A stretch of DNA of 64,000 nucleotides, taken from the NCBI RefSeq assembly GCF_022581195.2, contig NC_061471.1, positions 2,852,001-2,916,000 on the forward strand, given 5' to 3'. Positions within the stretch are counted from its first letter, which is position 1; each line of letters begins with the position of its first letter. Under the pieces are notes generated by a model, which was given only the letters and a program-made list of their open reading frames with translations, was not told where the DNA came from and made no database searches. The translations under genes were made by a program, and so were the position numbers. This DNA comes from Helicoverpa zea (taxonomy: Eukaryota > Arthropoda > Insecta > Lepidoptera > Noctuidae). Shown here piece by piece: positions 11,077 through 22,076 of the stretch.

Positions 11077-11193
11077 ATGGATCGCTGTATGAATTGTACG
11101 ATTGCGCTTGGTCGCAGTAATTCTATTGGAAGAAAAGTCTTGGAGGATGAGGCGATTTTAACAGTTATTCGTCAGTGGCGTGCATCTCAGCCT
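11077..11193 (+). CDS. ISL2EU-like transposase gene, exon 1
   Basis: This exon has 39 codons, from the ATG at 11077 to a GTAAGT donor at 11194. The frame upstream is closed by a TGA at 11017, and this is the first ATG after it. The peptide starts MDRCMNC, giving the first Cys pair (C4, C7) of zinc module 1, and ends DEAILTVIRQWRASQP. The matching second Cys pair is encoded at the start of exon 2. The exon joins exon 2 in phase 0. Confidence 0.8.
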
Positions 11194-11313
11194 GTAAGTT
11201 TTTACCCATTTTTTACATATTCAAATCGTGCTTTTAGCAAGCCATTTTAACTTCATATCTATCGGTTTATTGGACAGTATTATATTAGATCAATAGTCAA
11301 TTAGTTAGCTTAA

Positions 11314-11661
11314 GGTCTCTGCACACAGCGGGCGCGGCGCGGCGGGACGGGACGGCGACGCGACGCTGAGCAGTTGTAATGGTCTATTCACACAGCGGGC
11401 GTGGCGCGGCGGGACGGGACGGCGACGCGACGCTGAGCAGTTGTAATGTACTAGAGCGACAGTTACCGTCGCGTCGAGCGGGGCGGCTCTGTGTGAAGTC
11501 GTCCATAGTATCTAGACGACTACGACTTCACACAGAGCCGTCCCGCTCGTCGCGACGGTAACTATCGCTCTGTGTGAAGTCGTCCATAGTATCTAGTACA
11601 TTACAACTGCTCAGCGTCGCGTCGCCGTCCCGTCCCGCCGCGCCGCGCCCGCTGTGTGCCT
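11314..11661. mobile_element. GC-rich palindromic MITE in transposase intron 1
   Basis: The arms share GCACACAGCGGGCGCGGCGC and continue for about 56 bp to GAGCAGTTGTAATG at both ends in inverse orientation. The left arm is duplicated: a second copy starts GGTCTATTCACACAGCGGGC at about 11380. Another inverted pair (GTGTGAAGTCGTCCATAGTA) lies inside. The flanks are TTAA on both sides, but the extreme ends differ (GGTCTCT against AGG), so the target duplication is uncertain. The GGTCTATTCACAC end resembles the Harbinger-type ends elsewhere in this window. Confidence 0.8.
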
Positions 11662-11835
11662 TTAAATAGACATATATTTTAATCTGTGGAATGTGGAGTT
11701 TGATCATTTCTCTTATAAAAAAAGTGAAGGTCACCCTCGAGTCCCGATAAATCAATTTCGGTCTCGGTTGTGACATCGACATTATTGAACATGCACTAGG
11801 GGTTGAACAAGATTTAAATGGTTATGTTATTTCAG

Positions 11836-12060
11836 GTAACCAGTGAGAACGTTGTATGCCAAGCATGTTGGGACTTGGCCCAAGATGTGGTTCTTGGAAG
11901 ACGTGCGATTGATGCACCAACCCAAGTTGGCCATTCAAGCGTATGTCTCCGCTGTGGTCGTTCACTCTTAGCCCGGCGGTTCAACCACCTTCTTCGTAAT
12001 GATTCTGCTCGTGAATCTGCGATATATAATGTGATTAGAGAGTGGATTCTACCACAAACG
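11836..12060 (+). CDS. ISL2EU-like transposase gene, exon 2
   Basis: This exon of 75 codons runs between a TTATTTCAG acceptor and a GTAAGA donor, phase 0 at both ends. It completes zinc module 1 (C47, C50 in VVCQACWDLA) and opens module 2 (C76, C79 in VCLRCGRSLL), ending IREWILPQT. The two modules share the pattern C-x2-C, about 40 residues, I.xW...., V, then C-x2-C-W. Both are cut by an intron just before the V, so the exon structure looks duplicated along with the protein. Confidence 0.8.
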
Positions 12061-12102
12061 GTAAGATAGTTTAGTATTATATTTTAAATTATTTAAACTA
12101 TA

Positions 12103-12299
12103 TCTATACTAATATTATAAAGTGAAAGAGTTTGTTTGGTGCGTTCAACGCACTAATCTCAGAATCTACTAGTCCGACTTTAAAAAATCTTGTCTGTTAG
12201 ATAGCCTATTTATTGAGAATGGTTACATAACATTACGCTACATCCAATAGCAGCGGAGCAGTAAACAAAGATGCTAGTGAAACCGTGAGGTTCAGCTAG
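12103..12299 (+). mobile_element. Short non-autonomous Helitron in transposase intron 2
   Basis: It starts TCTATACTAATATTATAAAG after an A and ends TTCAGCTAG before a T. The internal segments (GCACTAATCTCAGAATCTAC, then CAATAGCAGCGGAGCA) match a Helitron family common in Lepidoptera. It has no coding capacity. It sits in the intron in the same orientation as the gene and leaves both splice sites intact. Confidence 0.85.
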
Positions 12300-12482
12300 T
12301 TAAAATAATAAAACATTTATTTGTAAAGCTAACATGATTTAAAACTAGCACTAAATCATAAAAATAAAACACTTAACTGAAAGACAAGGGCACCCGACAC
12401 AGGTTAGGTTAGGGTTATTTTTTTTTATTACTATCTGGACTACTGTATTATAGTATAATAGTGAATTTTTATTTTTTTGAAG

Positions 12483-14543
12483 GTGGACGAGGCAAGTCGT
12501 ATATGCCATTCCTGTTGGATATTAGCAGACAGAGCTGCTGTTCATATGAGTACAGGTCCTTCGACTTCCTCACAAAGTAACCCACCGCCAGCCCAATCAT
12601 CAGTTGGTGTTTCTGTTGGACAATTGGATGAAAATCATGACAACATTCTACACGAACCTGAGAATGTTTCCATTCAACCAGAACAAAACCAAGGTAATGA
12701 TGATGTGCATGAACCCTCAGTGGAACTACATTCACCAAGTGCCCCAATTGTGGAACCAGTACAACAGCACCCTGAACCAACAATTGTATTGCCAGATTAT
12801 ATGCGGGCAGTTGAAACAGAGCGACGGTGCTTCATAGAAGGTTGCCAGAGAACTGAACGATATAGAGTTCCTCTAGCAACGAGAAAAATGTTGCTTAATG
12901 AGCATAAATATTATGTACCACAAAATAATCGACTTTGTGATATACATTTAGTAATTGAGGCATGGGACTTCCTTGATAGTTTAAGGAGTAATTATTTACA
13001 AACATTTACTGCAAGACATATCCAAGATATGTTTACACTAAAAGAAACCCCAAAAGAAAGGTTTTTGAATTTTGAAAATATTGATAATATGGACGACCAT
13101 GTTGTGCATACCTGGATCGGGTTTACTAAAGTTCAGTTCCGTCAATTATTTGATGAGGTTCCACAATTGATAGAAATTCGTAATAGTTCTTCAGTTTTAG
13201 CAGCCTATCTTATCAAATTAAGAAGTGGGGACTCAAATGAAAGATTAGCAACATTATTTAAAACATCTAAGAAAACTTTAGCCAAGTGGCTGTGTCAAGC
13301 CCGTGACATATTAACTGAACATTTTGTGCCTCGGCACTTAGGTTTAGAACACATCACTAGAGAACAAATAAAAGAAAGGAACTTAGCCATTCCTAGTGCT
13401 TTATTTGAAGGAGATTCTAGGCCCATCGCTATATTTGATGGAACTTACTGTTATATTGAAAAAAGCTCTAATTATTTATATCAAAAAAAAACATACAGTT
13501 TGCATAAATATAGGAACTTAACCAAACCTTTTTTAATGGTGTGCACAGATGGTTACATCATTGATGTTTTGGGCCCCTATCCAGCTACCACGTCAGACTC
13601 AGATATAATGAGACATGAATTTTTAAGTGGAAACCCACTCCAGGATTTTTTCCAAAATGGTGATGTATTTATACTGGATAGGGGTTTCCGAGATTCATTA
13701 CCTTTGTTAAACCAATGTGGATATAGGACATACGTGCCTGCTACTTTGGCGCAGGGTGAAACACAGCTGTCAACACTTGACGCAAACAAATCGAGGGCAG
13801 TCACCATTTGCCGTTGGGTCGTTGAGATTGTGAACGGTAGGTTTAAAAGAGATTTCAAATTATTCAGGCAATGTTATTTTAATACAGCCTCAAGAAGTTT
13901 AATAAGAGATTTTAAGGTGGCTGCTGCTCTCATAAATAGGTTTCACCCTCCCATAACCGATAGAATAGACTGTGGGGCTATCATTAATCAGATTAATTTA
14001 AATATGAATAGACATAACATATTAGGTGATTTTATTGTTAACAACCAATATAATAGACGTAGGGCTGATTTTGAAACAATAACTATTCATAATGATAATT
14101 TAAATGATTTTCCCCAGTTGTCATATGATGAATTAATTCTTGTATGCTTAGGTACATATCAATTAAAGCAGGCACGGTCCTATTTTGGTGAACATTTGCG
14201 GGGAAATGATGGGTTTATAATAGAAGTGTGCAGGGAGGTAAGCAGCAGCCTTCTTCGACAGCTGTCAGCTTCAAATACTTCTTGGTTATTGCGAGGCCGA
14301 ATACAATCCCGCCATATAAGTCGCAAAACATATTTTGTTTATATTTTAGTTGATAGCTGTCGAAGAGGACGAGATTCAATATTATCATATTATTGTAATT
14401 GTATTGTAGGTAGAAGAACTGTAGGCTGCTGTGCCCATGTAATGTGCATTATATGGTATCTCAGTTGGGCAAGATTCCAAGAAAATATCGTACCCCCTGC
14501 ACAATTTTTAGATGACATTCTAATAATAATTGAAGATGAATGA
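12483..14543 (+). CDS. ISL2EU/IS4EU-like DDE transposase, exon 3 (main exon; 800-aa protein overall)
   Basis: Exon 3 encodes residues 115-800 after a TTTTTTGAAG acceptor. It completes zinc module 2 (C122, C125 in RICHSCW). A Ser/Gln/Pro-rich linker follows, then a C-x4-C-x30-C-x2-H module (C230, C235, C266, H269). A helical region with a likely HTH (SNERLATLFKTSKKTLAKWL) precedes the DDE_Tnp_4-type nuclease core. The core has D433 in PIAIFDGTYCYIEKSSN, the KTYSLHKYRNLTKPF block typical of ISL2EU relatives, D513 in FILDRGFRD and candidate E562 in RWVVEIVNGRFKRD. A SWIM zinc finger, C752-x-C754-x9-C764-x-H766, lies near the C-terminus. All three acidic residues are present and the frame is intact. 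The family cuts and pastes DNA. I could not find terminal inverted repeats, so domestication is possible. Confidence 0.85.
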   Translation: MDEASRICHSCWILADRAAVHMSTGPSTSSQSNPPPAQSSVGVSVGQLDENHDNILHEPENVSIQPEQNQGNDDVHEPSVELHSPSAPIVEPVQQHPEPTIVLPDYMRAVETERRCFIEGCQRTERYRVPLATRKMLLNEHKYYVPQNNRLCDIHLVIEAWDFLDSLRSNYLQTFTARHIQDMFTLKETPKERFLNFENIDNMDDHVVHTWIGFTKVQFRQLFDEVPQLIEIRNSSSVLAAYLIKLRSGDSNERLATLFKTSKKTLAKWLCQARDILTEHFVPRHLGLEHITREQIKERNLAIPSALFEGDSRPIAIFDGTYCYIEKSSNYLYQKKTYSLHKYRNLTKPFLMVCTDGYIIDVLGPYPATTSDSDIMRHEFLSGNPLQDFFQNGDVFILDRGFRDSLPLLNQCGYRTYVPATLAQGETQLSTLDANKSRAVTICRWVVEIVNGRFKRDFKLFRQCYFNTASRSLIRDFKVAAALINRFHPPITDRIDCGAIINQINLNMNRHNILGDFIVNNQYNRRRADFETITIHNDNLNDFPQLSYDELILVCLGTYQLKQARSYFGEHLRGNDGFIIEVCREVSSSLLRQLSASNTSWLLRGRIQSRHISRKTYFVYILVDSCRRGRDSILSYYCNCIVGRRTVGCCAHVMCIIWYLSWARFQENIVPPAQFLDDILIIIEDE

Positions 14544-14682
14544 TAATACATGTTTAATTATTAAGTATATTGGTGTTTTATTTTACTTCCTTCTCCCTTT
14601 TTTAGTTTTTAAAAGGTTGGTTCCTGCTGCTTATAGGTTACAGGAAATTGCAAGTAGAAACTTGTCTTCGACTATAGCGAAA

Positions 14683-15134
14683 GGCCGCGTTTCCACTGAC
14701 GCGGAGCTGGGCGGAGAGGAGCTTAGCGGTGCACAAATTGACCAATGATTATGCTTGAAATCTCCGCTCCGCTTCAATGGAAACAGTACGAGCGGGGTGG
14801 AGCAGAGCTGAGCGAATATTCATACATCGAGGCGGTGCAGAGCGGAGGACAGCGAGCATTGGGGTGCAGAGCGGAGGACAGCGGGGCGGTACGGAGCGGT
14901 GCGGAGCGGGGCGGTGCGTGACTCGCGTGCAGTGTGTCTGTAAAAATGCGCGATTCCAAAAGCATGCTCCACTCCGCTCTGCTCCGCTCACTGACCACTC
15001 ACCGCTCTTCATCGCTCCTCTCCGCTCAGCTGCGCTCCTCTCCGCCCAGCTCCGCTTCAGTGGAAACACTGACCACTTTTCACCGCTCTTCTCCGCTCCT
15101 CTCCGCCCAGCTCCGCGTCAGTGGAAACGCGGCC
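14683..15134. mobile_element. 452-bp GC-rich MITE, 40-bp terminal repeats
   Basis: Both ends read GGCCGCGTTTCCACTGACGC and stay identical (inverse) for about 40 bp, to GGAGAGGAGC. AAA flanks both sides and may be a 3-bp target duplication. The right arm is duplicated: CTCCGCCCAGCTCCGCTTCA near 15042 and again near 15099. The interior is built from GAGCGG/CCGCTC words. Open frames of up to 130 codons inside come from this composition. It lies 140 bp after the transposase stop codon. Confidence 0.87.
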
Positions 15135-15137
15135 AAA

Positions 15138-18100
15138 GTCCAGGGCACGCGCCGGTTGCCGCTGCGTAGGGTGATGTCTCGAAGATCTAACAGGTTAGGC
15201 TTTCACATGCTTCATGCATAAAACCATTACACAACCGAAGTGATTCAGAAGTATTTCGCAAATTACATAAAAAATACAATGTTATAATATAACCTAACTT
15301 TTACTATAATTCAGATAACTTGGTTTCTGGGTAGCCAAAATTCACCAAATTTTTAGTGAAGCCTTGTTATTATATCCTCTTACAAATAAGGCTACTTTGA
15401 TTCAGTTAACACCTGGGCCCAGGAACCTATGGAGCCATTCCCTTCTCCTTTATGTCCCGCACATGTCTAGAGACCGCGGCCGTACCTTCACAGGGATTTT
15501 GCGTGTTTACGAACAAACGAGAGCCCGAAGATATTCGAGAAGGAATTTTGCTTGGACCCTTATTGATGATCCGGTCGGGTTTCGTTAATCCCGCCCCAGA
15601 ATTTGGATATACAGAAATTTTGATATTTCCATGAGACCGTTTTGTTATTCCACTAACGCAAAAATAAGAGCGGTAGAGTAAATTATCTCGAAGGGAAAGT
15701 TCCTCTAAGCGCGCATACCGCTTAGACTTAACTGTTGGCGAAGGGTTTTGAATAAAATAATGCAAATGAACCCCCAAACGGTAGAGATGTGGCCTCGGGC
15801 TCACACGACTGCTTTGTCCAACTCGTAGTTGGCTGTAAACAAAAACTTGCTAATGGGCAATTATGCAAATAACGCGCTCGTGATGACCAATCAAATCGCA
15901 GTAAATTATTCAGCCGCTACGAATGCGCCCCGGGTTGATTTCATTTCGATTCTATCGATACCATACATGGTTACTTGACGTCCATAAATTTCTGTTTAAG
16001 GAATGAGCCTGTAAGTTGGTAATTATTCTGATCCGATACGACTCGTTAGTGTAGTGTAATTAACGTTCCCGTTAATTTAATTCTAAATCCAGTTGGTTTA
16101 AAGAGTACCTAACATTTTGATTTTAAAATTGATCTGTGCAAAATATTTAGCTTTAGGTACAGCATATTTGTACATTTATCAGTTACTTAGATGATGGCAG
16201 ATACAAGATTATATTTATTATATATGATTATATATGGAAGAAGAAAACATGGTTTGACCCCAAATGGCGTAGCGTTAACGGCAGGAGGATATTTAAATCA
16301 ATGACTTAGAAAACCAAAAAAATACGTCATACATAATTCACCAACACAACACACCGTACATACATACAAAATCCGCTTACTTCCCATAATAACAACACAT
16401 TACCGCCCTAATATTATAATGGTCGAATTACCCAGCGGGTCCATCACCGGGGTCCGGGCTGTCAGTCGAATCCCGGGCCGCGAGTCCCGCGTCCCGCGAC
16501 CATTATTCTCGATAATCACGCGATATCGATTGGCATGCGTGCTGCCCTAATTTGGTACTCTGGAATTAAGGATGGCGGGAACTACATTTTTTTCATCGCC
16601 TGTTTAGGGATGGGTGTGATACGTTTATGAACATTGGGTTCTGAGTTTGTTTTTTTTCATAACTTGTAAGGTTTGCAATAACAGTTCCTACAGTGGCTAA
16701 AGTCTGCAACTATGAGACACACTTAATATTGAGACAGACTTTTTGTCTGCCTTGCAGACATTTTGCTCAAGCGCACTCACAGGCTCAAGCGCACAAGAAG
16801 TAAGTTGTCTACGTTGCACCTAAGCCTTATCTTATAGAAGCAACGCCAAAAGATACCATCCATCAGCAAAATGTATTATTTCTTTTTTATAGGCACCGAG
16901 TATTAACGAAAAAGTTTTGATTGACCCAGGCTACAGGAGCTGATCAAGTTTTGACTGAACAACCGAAAATAGTGCTGTACGGAAAAAAAAACATTTATCG
17001 ATTCATTTTTTTACCCATCACAATGCACTTTAACCGGAGTTGTCAAAGTAACTGTGGAGTGGATTAACCCGGTTGTTTTGTGACGCGACAACCGGCTCAG
17101 GCAACAGGTGGCCATATTACCGGATATTTTATTGCCGTTCTGTTGCTAAGCATCATTTGATGATATAGAATCGATATTTAAGGAGAAAAATAGATATTTT
17201 TTTGCATTTTTAATAGTATTTTAATATAAATAGGCTGTAAAGTGATATAATTTGGCGGCCTAATGAATATATTGTGTGTTAAAATACCTACTTATTTTGG
17301 AAATTTATTTTATCTAGAAAGATCTTATCAATATCTATTATCCGTTGATTAAAAAAAAATATACTCAATTATTTAGACTACAAAAAACTTGTTACTGAAT
17401 TCGGAATAAAAAATCTTCGTTTCAAAGATAGGTTATAGATTAGGATTATAGTACAGGTTCATAAGTACTATGTTTATCAACACAAATTAGTTTCAGTTAA
17501 CAACCAAAACCCATAACTTCTAACACCCTTATTACAACGTGGGCAAGGCTACCATCACAGTATAAACCAATTAACCCATTAAATTGAAATCAGCACACAC
17601 TATCCCACAAATTAATTCATAGACTAATATTTTATTAGGTCAAATATGAACGCATATTAAAAGATAACTTTCACAATGTACATTATTTGAGTAGTGTTAT
17701 GTGCTTTGGAAACATATCGATAGACATAATGAACTAAGTGTCATAAATGCAAAAAGTTATTAAAGCTATTTGGATGGATTATACGTAAAACTGTACAGGC
17801 TTAGCCTATGGCTTTCCTTTATAAATGAGCTATCTATTCTATATACATATATCTATATGGTCCTGAGATTAGCCGCTTAGAGCAACCAAAAAGCCTATTA
17901 AAGTATCGATTTGAATCGTATTAGCATGTTGTCTGTGATCAGAGCTTTAGCTATCCTAGCCACAGAGCTACGTAAGTGTACTTATATGTCAGGCAATACT
18001 TCTATGTAGAAGATAAACTAACTATTCTGCATGCCTGGACTTACACCTACTTTTGAAATTAGAAAAAATACACACAGAGTGATGTCGACCATTTACATCG

Positions 18101-18326
18101 ATAAAAAGGGTAAAAAAAGCCCTCCTATACCTAATTATTGTGTGCTGTAATATTCTTTGACGGTAAGTTTAGCAGTCGGTTCATGAGTGCCAGGTGGCAT
18201 CGCAATGACCGCTGGTACCGGCACCACTGAGCGCCGGTGTGAGACGGGAACACCGCGCGGCACTCGCGGGACGCGACGTGCCTTACATGCGCGCGCGCCG
18301 CATCCGCTAGTGATGGTGGAGGGATT
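15138..18326. other. Gene-free stretch
   Basis: No gene or element was recognised. The DNA is AT-rich, with short CpG-rich patches at about 15470-15600 and 16430-16510. TATCGATA octamers are at 15953-15960 and 17715-17722. A CTCAAGCGCAC word is repeated at 16767 and 16784. Open frames are short and show no domain. Confidence 0.5.
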
Positions 18327-18340
18327 TATCGATATCGATA
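18327..18340. promoter_or_regulatory. Double DRE-like site (two overlapping TATCGATA)
   Basis: The 14-bp palindrome TATCGATATCGATA contains two overlapping copies of the octamer bound by DREF in Drosophila. It lies at the edge of a CpG-rich island (18180-18320). Use as a promoter or insulator site is inference; no transcript start is visible. Confidence 0.35.
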
Positions 18341-18584
18341 AAAGTAGTCAAAATTTAATAATCCAAAGCTTGTATATTGTAGATAAATACCGCAACAATC
18401 AAAGTCCAAATTGTCACAAAATTCAGTCAACACTTTAAGTAAAATATCATCGCAATTACATTATATTAAAAAGAATGATCATGAAGGACTTCATCATCAA
18501 CTGTTACATTTGAGTTAAGTATCTAATTTTGTGTGTTGTGTAGCGTAGCCGTAGCGTAAAACCATATTGGCGCTAAAGTAAAAG

Positions 18585-18680
18585 CGTGTGTACCCACCAG
18601 AGTTAAATTGCGGCAGATTTTTCCAACCAGACCACTTACCATCAAGTGAGATAGGGGTCGAACGCGAGCCTATCGACAGT
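18585..18680. repeat. Dispersed repeat fragment (LINE/SINE tail type)
   Basis: The words GACCACTTACCATCAAGTGAGATAG and CGAGCCTATCGACAGTAAAAA match a 3' segment I know from many lepidopteran interspersed repeats. The limits are approximate. A nearby GTAGCCGTAGCG motif (18545) belongs to another common repeat. Confidence 0.5.
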
Positions 18681-19499
18681 AAAAAAATTGCAATTACATC
18701 AAACGATGCCCTTTATCGATTAATTAGTTAGGTACATCACACGCCCATACCCACCGCCCATCCCTACCGCGGCGGTTTCACCGCGGGCTCGCGTGAGCTC
18801 CCAGGCGGCCGCGATACAATCTCCCGCGAATGTGCGTGACCACATCCTGCCCCCTCCCTTCGCGCGTCCGCTGCCTGTCACCCAACGGTCCGCTGCGCCC
18901 GCGCACCCGGTGGCCGAGCTTCCGGCCGGTAAAGCTCAGTCGCAAGGTCACGCCAACTGGATTGTCGTTGATTTATTTCGGTTGAAGGTTACGTAAAAAG
19001 TATTTTTATGTCCAAGTTATTTACTTAAAGTCTGCAATCTGGGGAACAGAGTCGTCGGTGCTTCTTTGAAGCTCTCAGATATAAGTAGCAACCAGAAAGT
19101 TTGGCGACCGGTAATGGTTAATCTAAGATCAAAAAAGCTTTTTTTAGAACTACCATACGATACACAAGAGCACGTAGTTATGTCGTATTTGGAGAGGCCT
19201 GCGAATACTTTATTGGTTAAGCTAAAGGCTGGCAAAGAAAATATTGTTTTTCAGTGCATTTCAAAACTATACAAACTCGAATCATATCACACTCTGTTCC
19301 CGAACCATTTTATACCCCATGGTGTAAAACCCACGTAGAAAATTGTAGTAGGATTACAACTAATCTGTCGAAAGGGGCGCACCTGCAACGCGTGTTAATA
19401 TAGCTTGACATAATCGTAAAGGCGCTCGTAAATCGAACGAGAACACTTAAAAAAGGGTTCCCTGAACAAGTAGCGTTGTTTTACGAATAGACCACGGAG
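18681..19499. other. CpG-rich island and an unassigned open frame
   Basis: 18770-18960 is CpG-rich. An open frame at 19066-19338 (+) of 90 codons (start SDISSNQKVWRPVMV) matches no family I recognise. It has no clear splice sites or codon bias, so I do not call it a gene. Confidence 0.35.
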
Positions 19500-19790
19500 T
19501 TCAAAATGACTAGCGGAGATGCTATGACGAAAAATCACCTAAGAAAGCCGAAAAATCACCCAAAATGCAGGTGTGCTGGGGACGAAGAACGGTACTGTCT
19601 CCGCCCTTATACCGATACGTCTTATTTGAACCCACTTATGTAATACCAAAAAAACCTTGACAGATGTCTCAAAGAACCTCAACGCTTTGTTACTTGTAAC
19701 GTCGTTTCGGTAATGCCCGTCGTAAGTATTTGGCCTAGAAGGTACGTGGCCTACCTGCATTATGTCATCTCCGCTCATTCTTCCTTAATT
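19500..19790 (-). repeat. Dispersed repeat, copies also at 39.4 and 51.4 kb
   Basis: In minus orientation it carries GCATTTTGGGTG...TTATGACATCTCCGCTA-type sequence (plus strand: TAGCGGAGATGCTATGACG at 19513). A further plus-oriented piece (ATTATGTCATCTCCGCTCATTCT) lies at 19760-19782. The same ATGACATCTCCGCTASTCATT core recurs at 39505 and 51504. It is an uncharacterised interspersed repeat here. Confidence 0.6.
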
Positions 19791-19799
19791 CGTGGTATA

Positions 19800-21304
19800 G
19801 ACGAATGTCTGGTCGGAGGCGCGGGAGTCGTATTTCACCTCAAGTACAAATATATAGTGAAATAGTACAGTTTTACTATACTCAATCTTAAGGTTCTTTC
19901 AACTGGTCTATTTATTTATGGTTCACCAATAGGGAAATCTTGCGTGGCTTTAATTATGCGTGTGGATACTGGAAGAGCCGGTTAAGATTCTGAAGCAATA
20001 TTTTACTTCAGTGATAGGCATTGTCAGGAGTGTGTGGTACACAAATCCAAGTCATACTAAGTACCTTTGAAGAAGACGCATTGTAATTTTTTTGTTTAAT
20101 TTGTTGGTCTCTTGTCAACCATAACTTCTAGACCAATCTTCTGTTTTATGTCGGTGCACTGATATTTTTGAGATGTTACAACGTATCTTATACTTCGTAA
20201 AAACTATTTCTTTAGACAAGATACAAGGTAGGCCAATCCTTTCTTCCCTGCCCACCATAAAAAATATTATGAGCTTCAAAAACACTATTTTAAATATTCT
20301 ATCAGCCACTACCCAAAATAGTACAGATTAAAGTATTTGAATATCTATCTGCAGGTACTTAGCGTTGCTGTTACGTGACACAGTAAAACGTAGAACTAAT
20401 GTTTTTACGAACTCGATCTAGCCCGTACAGATAAATTCACCTGCTAGCTACTTACGATGAAAAATAAAAATATCTAGTCTGGAAACTGAGGGGAGCATTT
20501 TGGTTACTTAATGCAAGAAAAAACATTGACTTTTGGAAATATAGGCCAGATAGACAATCGATCAATGAAAAACACTGGCAATTGGCATCACCTGGCTAAG
20601 ACTGGAAGTCGACATATCGACAACAACATAGTTTGCGAAGGAGCTAAGCAGATGATGACTTTCTTTTGTTCCTCAGTATGCAGGCCTATTGGATTCCTCG
20701 GGAAAAGAGGATTTCCCAGGATGTGCGAGTATGTGATTAATATAATAATTTATCAGGCATGTTTAAGTTTGTTAAATGTTATTATACGTTCACATAACAG
20801 AGTACCTACCAAGATACTCACGCATCAATTTTAATTACAAAACAATATACTCCATTAATTACAGCACCTACTTATAAGGATACTTGTCAGCAATTTCCCA
20901 TTATCCCCTCAGTAACAGAATACCTTCTAAGTAGGGGGGAATGGGGGAACATGATTCGTATTGTCGTTAGAGGAGGCAGATTATATCAAGGGATTGGGCA
21001 GACGCATCCGAGTGTGCATTGATAACAATACAGTGTCCGTTTATAGATATTGGGTATTTCTGGGAAGATTTCGTATTGTAAAGGGGAGTAATTGAATGTA
21101 TAGGGTTTGGTTTCCTGGTATTCGACTATGGAAAAGTTTATTCTGACGTTTCATTTTTAGAACTGTGTCTTTGTTAAATGCTGAACTTTCGCTTATATTT
21201 TTTTATTTAAAATTATATAAATTTTCAAGAAGCTCGTAGCTAAGTAATTCAAGGGTCAACTGATTGTCCAAAACTTGAACATTATAAAAAACTCTTGCCT
21301 CGAT
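19800..21304. other. Gene-free stretch
   Basis: Nothing is recognised. The DNA is AT-rich without CpG islands, and the open frames (the longest is 20511-20834) show no domain or splice context. Confidence 0.5.
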
Positions 21305-21658
21305 CAATAGATTTTCAGAATATGGCTCGTTCTCTCAACCTATATATGCCAGAAATCTCCCAAAAAAGTATAGGCACATTTCCTCAAGGATTTAACCTAC
21401 ACGGGTGCCACAACCGTGCATAGATACAACCTATTTCTACCATAACCACTTGACTATTTCCCGCTTTGACCATAGACCATCAATATAATTTTCAGAATAT
21501 GGTCTCTCATCCTACATGACCGAAACCTCACAAAAAAAATATATGAACATTTTTCGAGGAAAATTTTACCTACACGGGTGCCCCAACCGCGCATAGATAC
21601 AAGACAAGACATTTCTACCATAACCACGTGACCATTTCCCGCGCTGACCATAGACCAC
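21305..21658. repeat. Diverged tandem duplication, 2 x about 176 bp
   Basis: Unit 1 starts CAATAGATTTTCAGAATATGG at 21305 and unit 2 starts CAATATAATTTTCAGAATATGG at 21481. Both end with CTACACGGGTGC, ACCATAACCAC and GACCATAGACCA. Identity is roughly four bases in five by eye. There is no coding sign. Confidence 0.75.
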
Positions 21659-21880
21659 GTTGAATACACACAAGTCGGCCTCAGGCTATAAATATTGACT
21701 CAGGACCCGCGGCACGTGTACTATCATAAATAAGTCTGTGGATCCAGCACGTGGATAGCTTTTCTGAGGAACTGTCATGTGGGTGGGAATAATATTTTTC
21801 GTAATTATTTAGGAGACACTGTATATGAAACTACTGTGTGACCTCTTGGTGAAAGCACCGCACCTTAATTATATTGTATA

Positions 21881-22076
21881 TCCTAATGTTATAAAGAGAA
21901 AAACTTTGTATTTTTGTTTGTTTGTAATGAATAAACTCAAAATTTTTTGGATCGATTTTAAAAAATATTTAACCATTAGAAATCTACATTATCTGCAAAT
22001 AACATAGGCTATATTTTATCATGGTACGGACAGTATTTTCCACTCGACGTGGGTGAAACTGCGGAACAACGGCTAG
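21881..22076 (+). mobile_element. Short non-autonomous Helitron
   Basis: It starts TCCTAATGTTATAAAGAG after an A and ends GGCTAG before a T. It contains TTGTTTGTTTGTAATGAATA, AACATAGGCTATATTTTATC and a GC-rich subterminal region. It is the same family as the copy at 4650-4809, in opposite orientation. Confidence 0.82.

Noticed and set aside
11077..12130. Zinc-finger transcription factor reading of exons 1-2
   Set aside because: The exons splice in phase 0 into a DDE transposase, so the zinc modules are its N-terminal DNA-binding part.
12469..12783. 104-codon minus-strand open frame
   Set aside because: It is antisense to exon 3 of the transposase gene, which has strong protein evidence.
14777..15169. 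Open frames of up to 130 codons on both strands
   Set aside because: They are made of GAGCGG/CCGCTC words of the 452-bp MITE, overlap in several frames and have no domain.
19066..19338. 90-codon plus-strand open frame
   Set aside because: It matches no known family and has no splice or promoter context. It is kept only as a note in the region entry.
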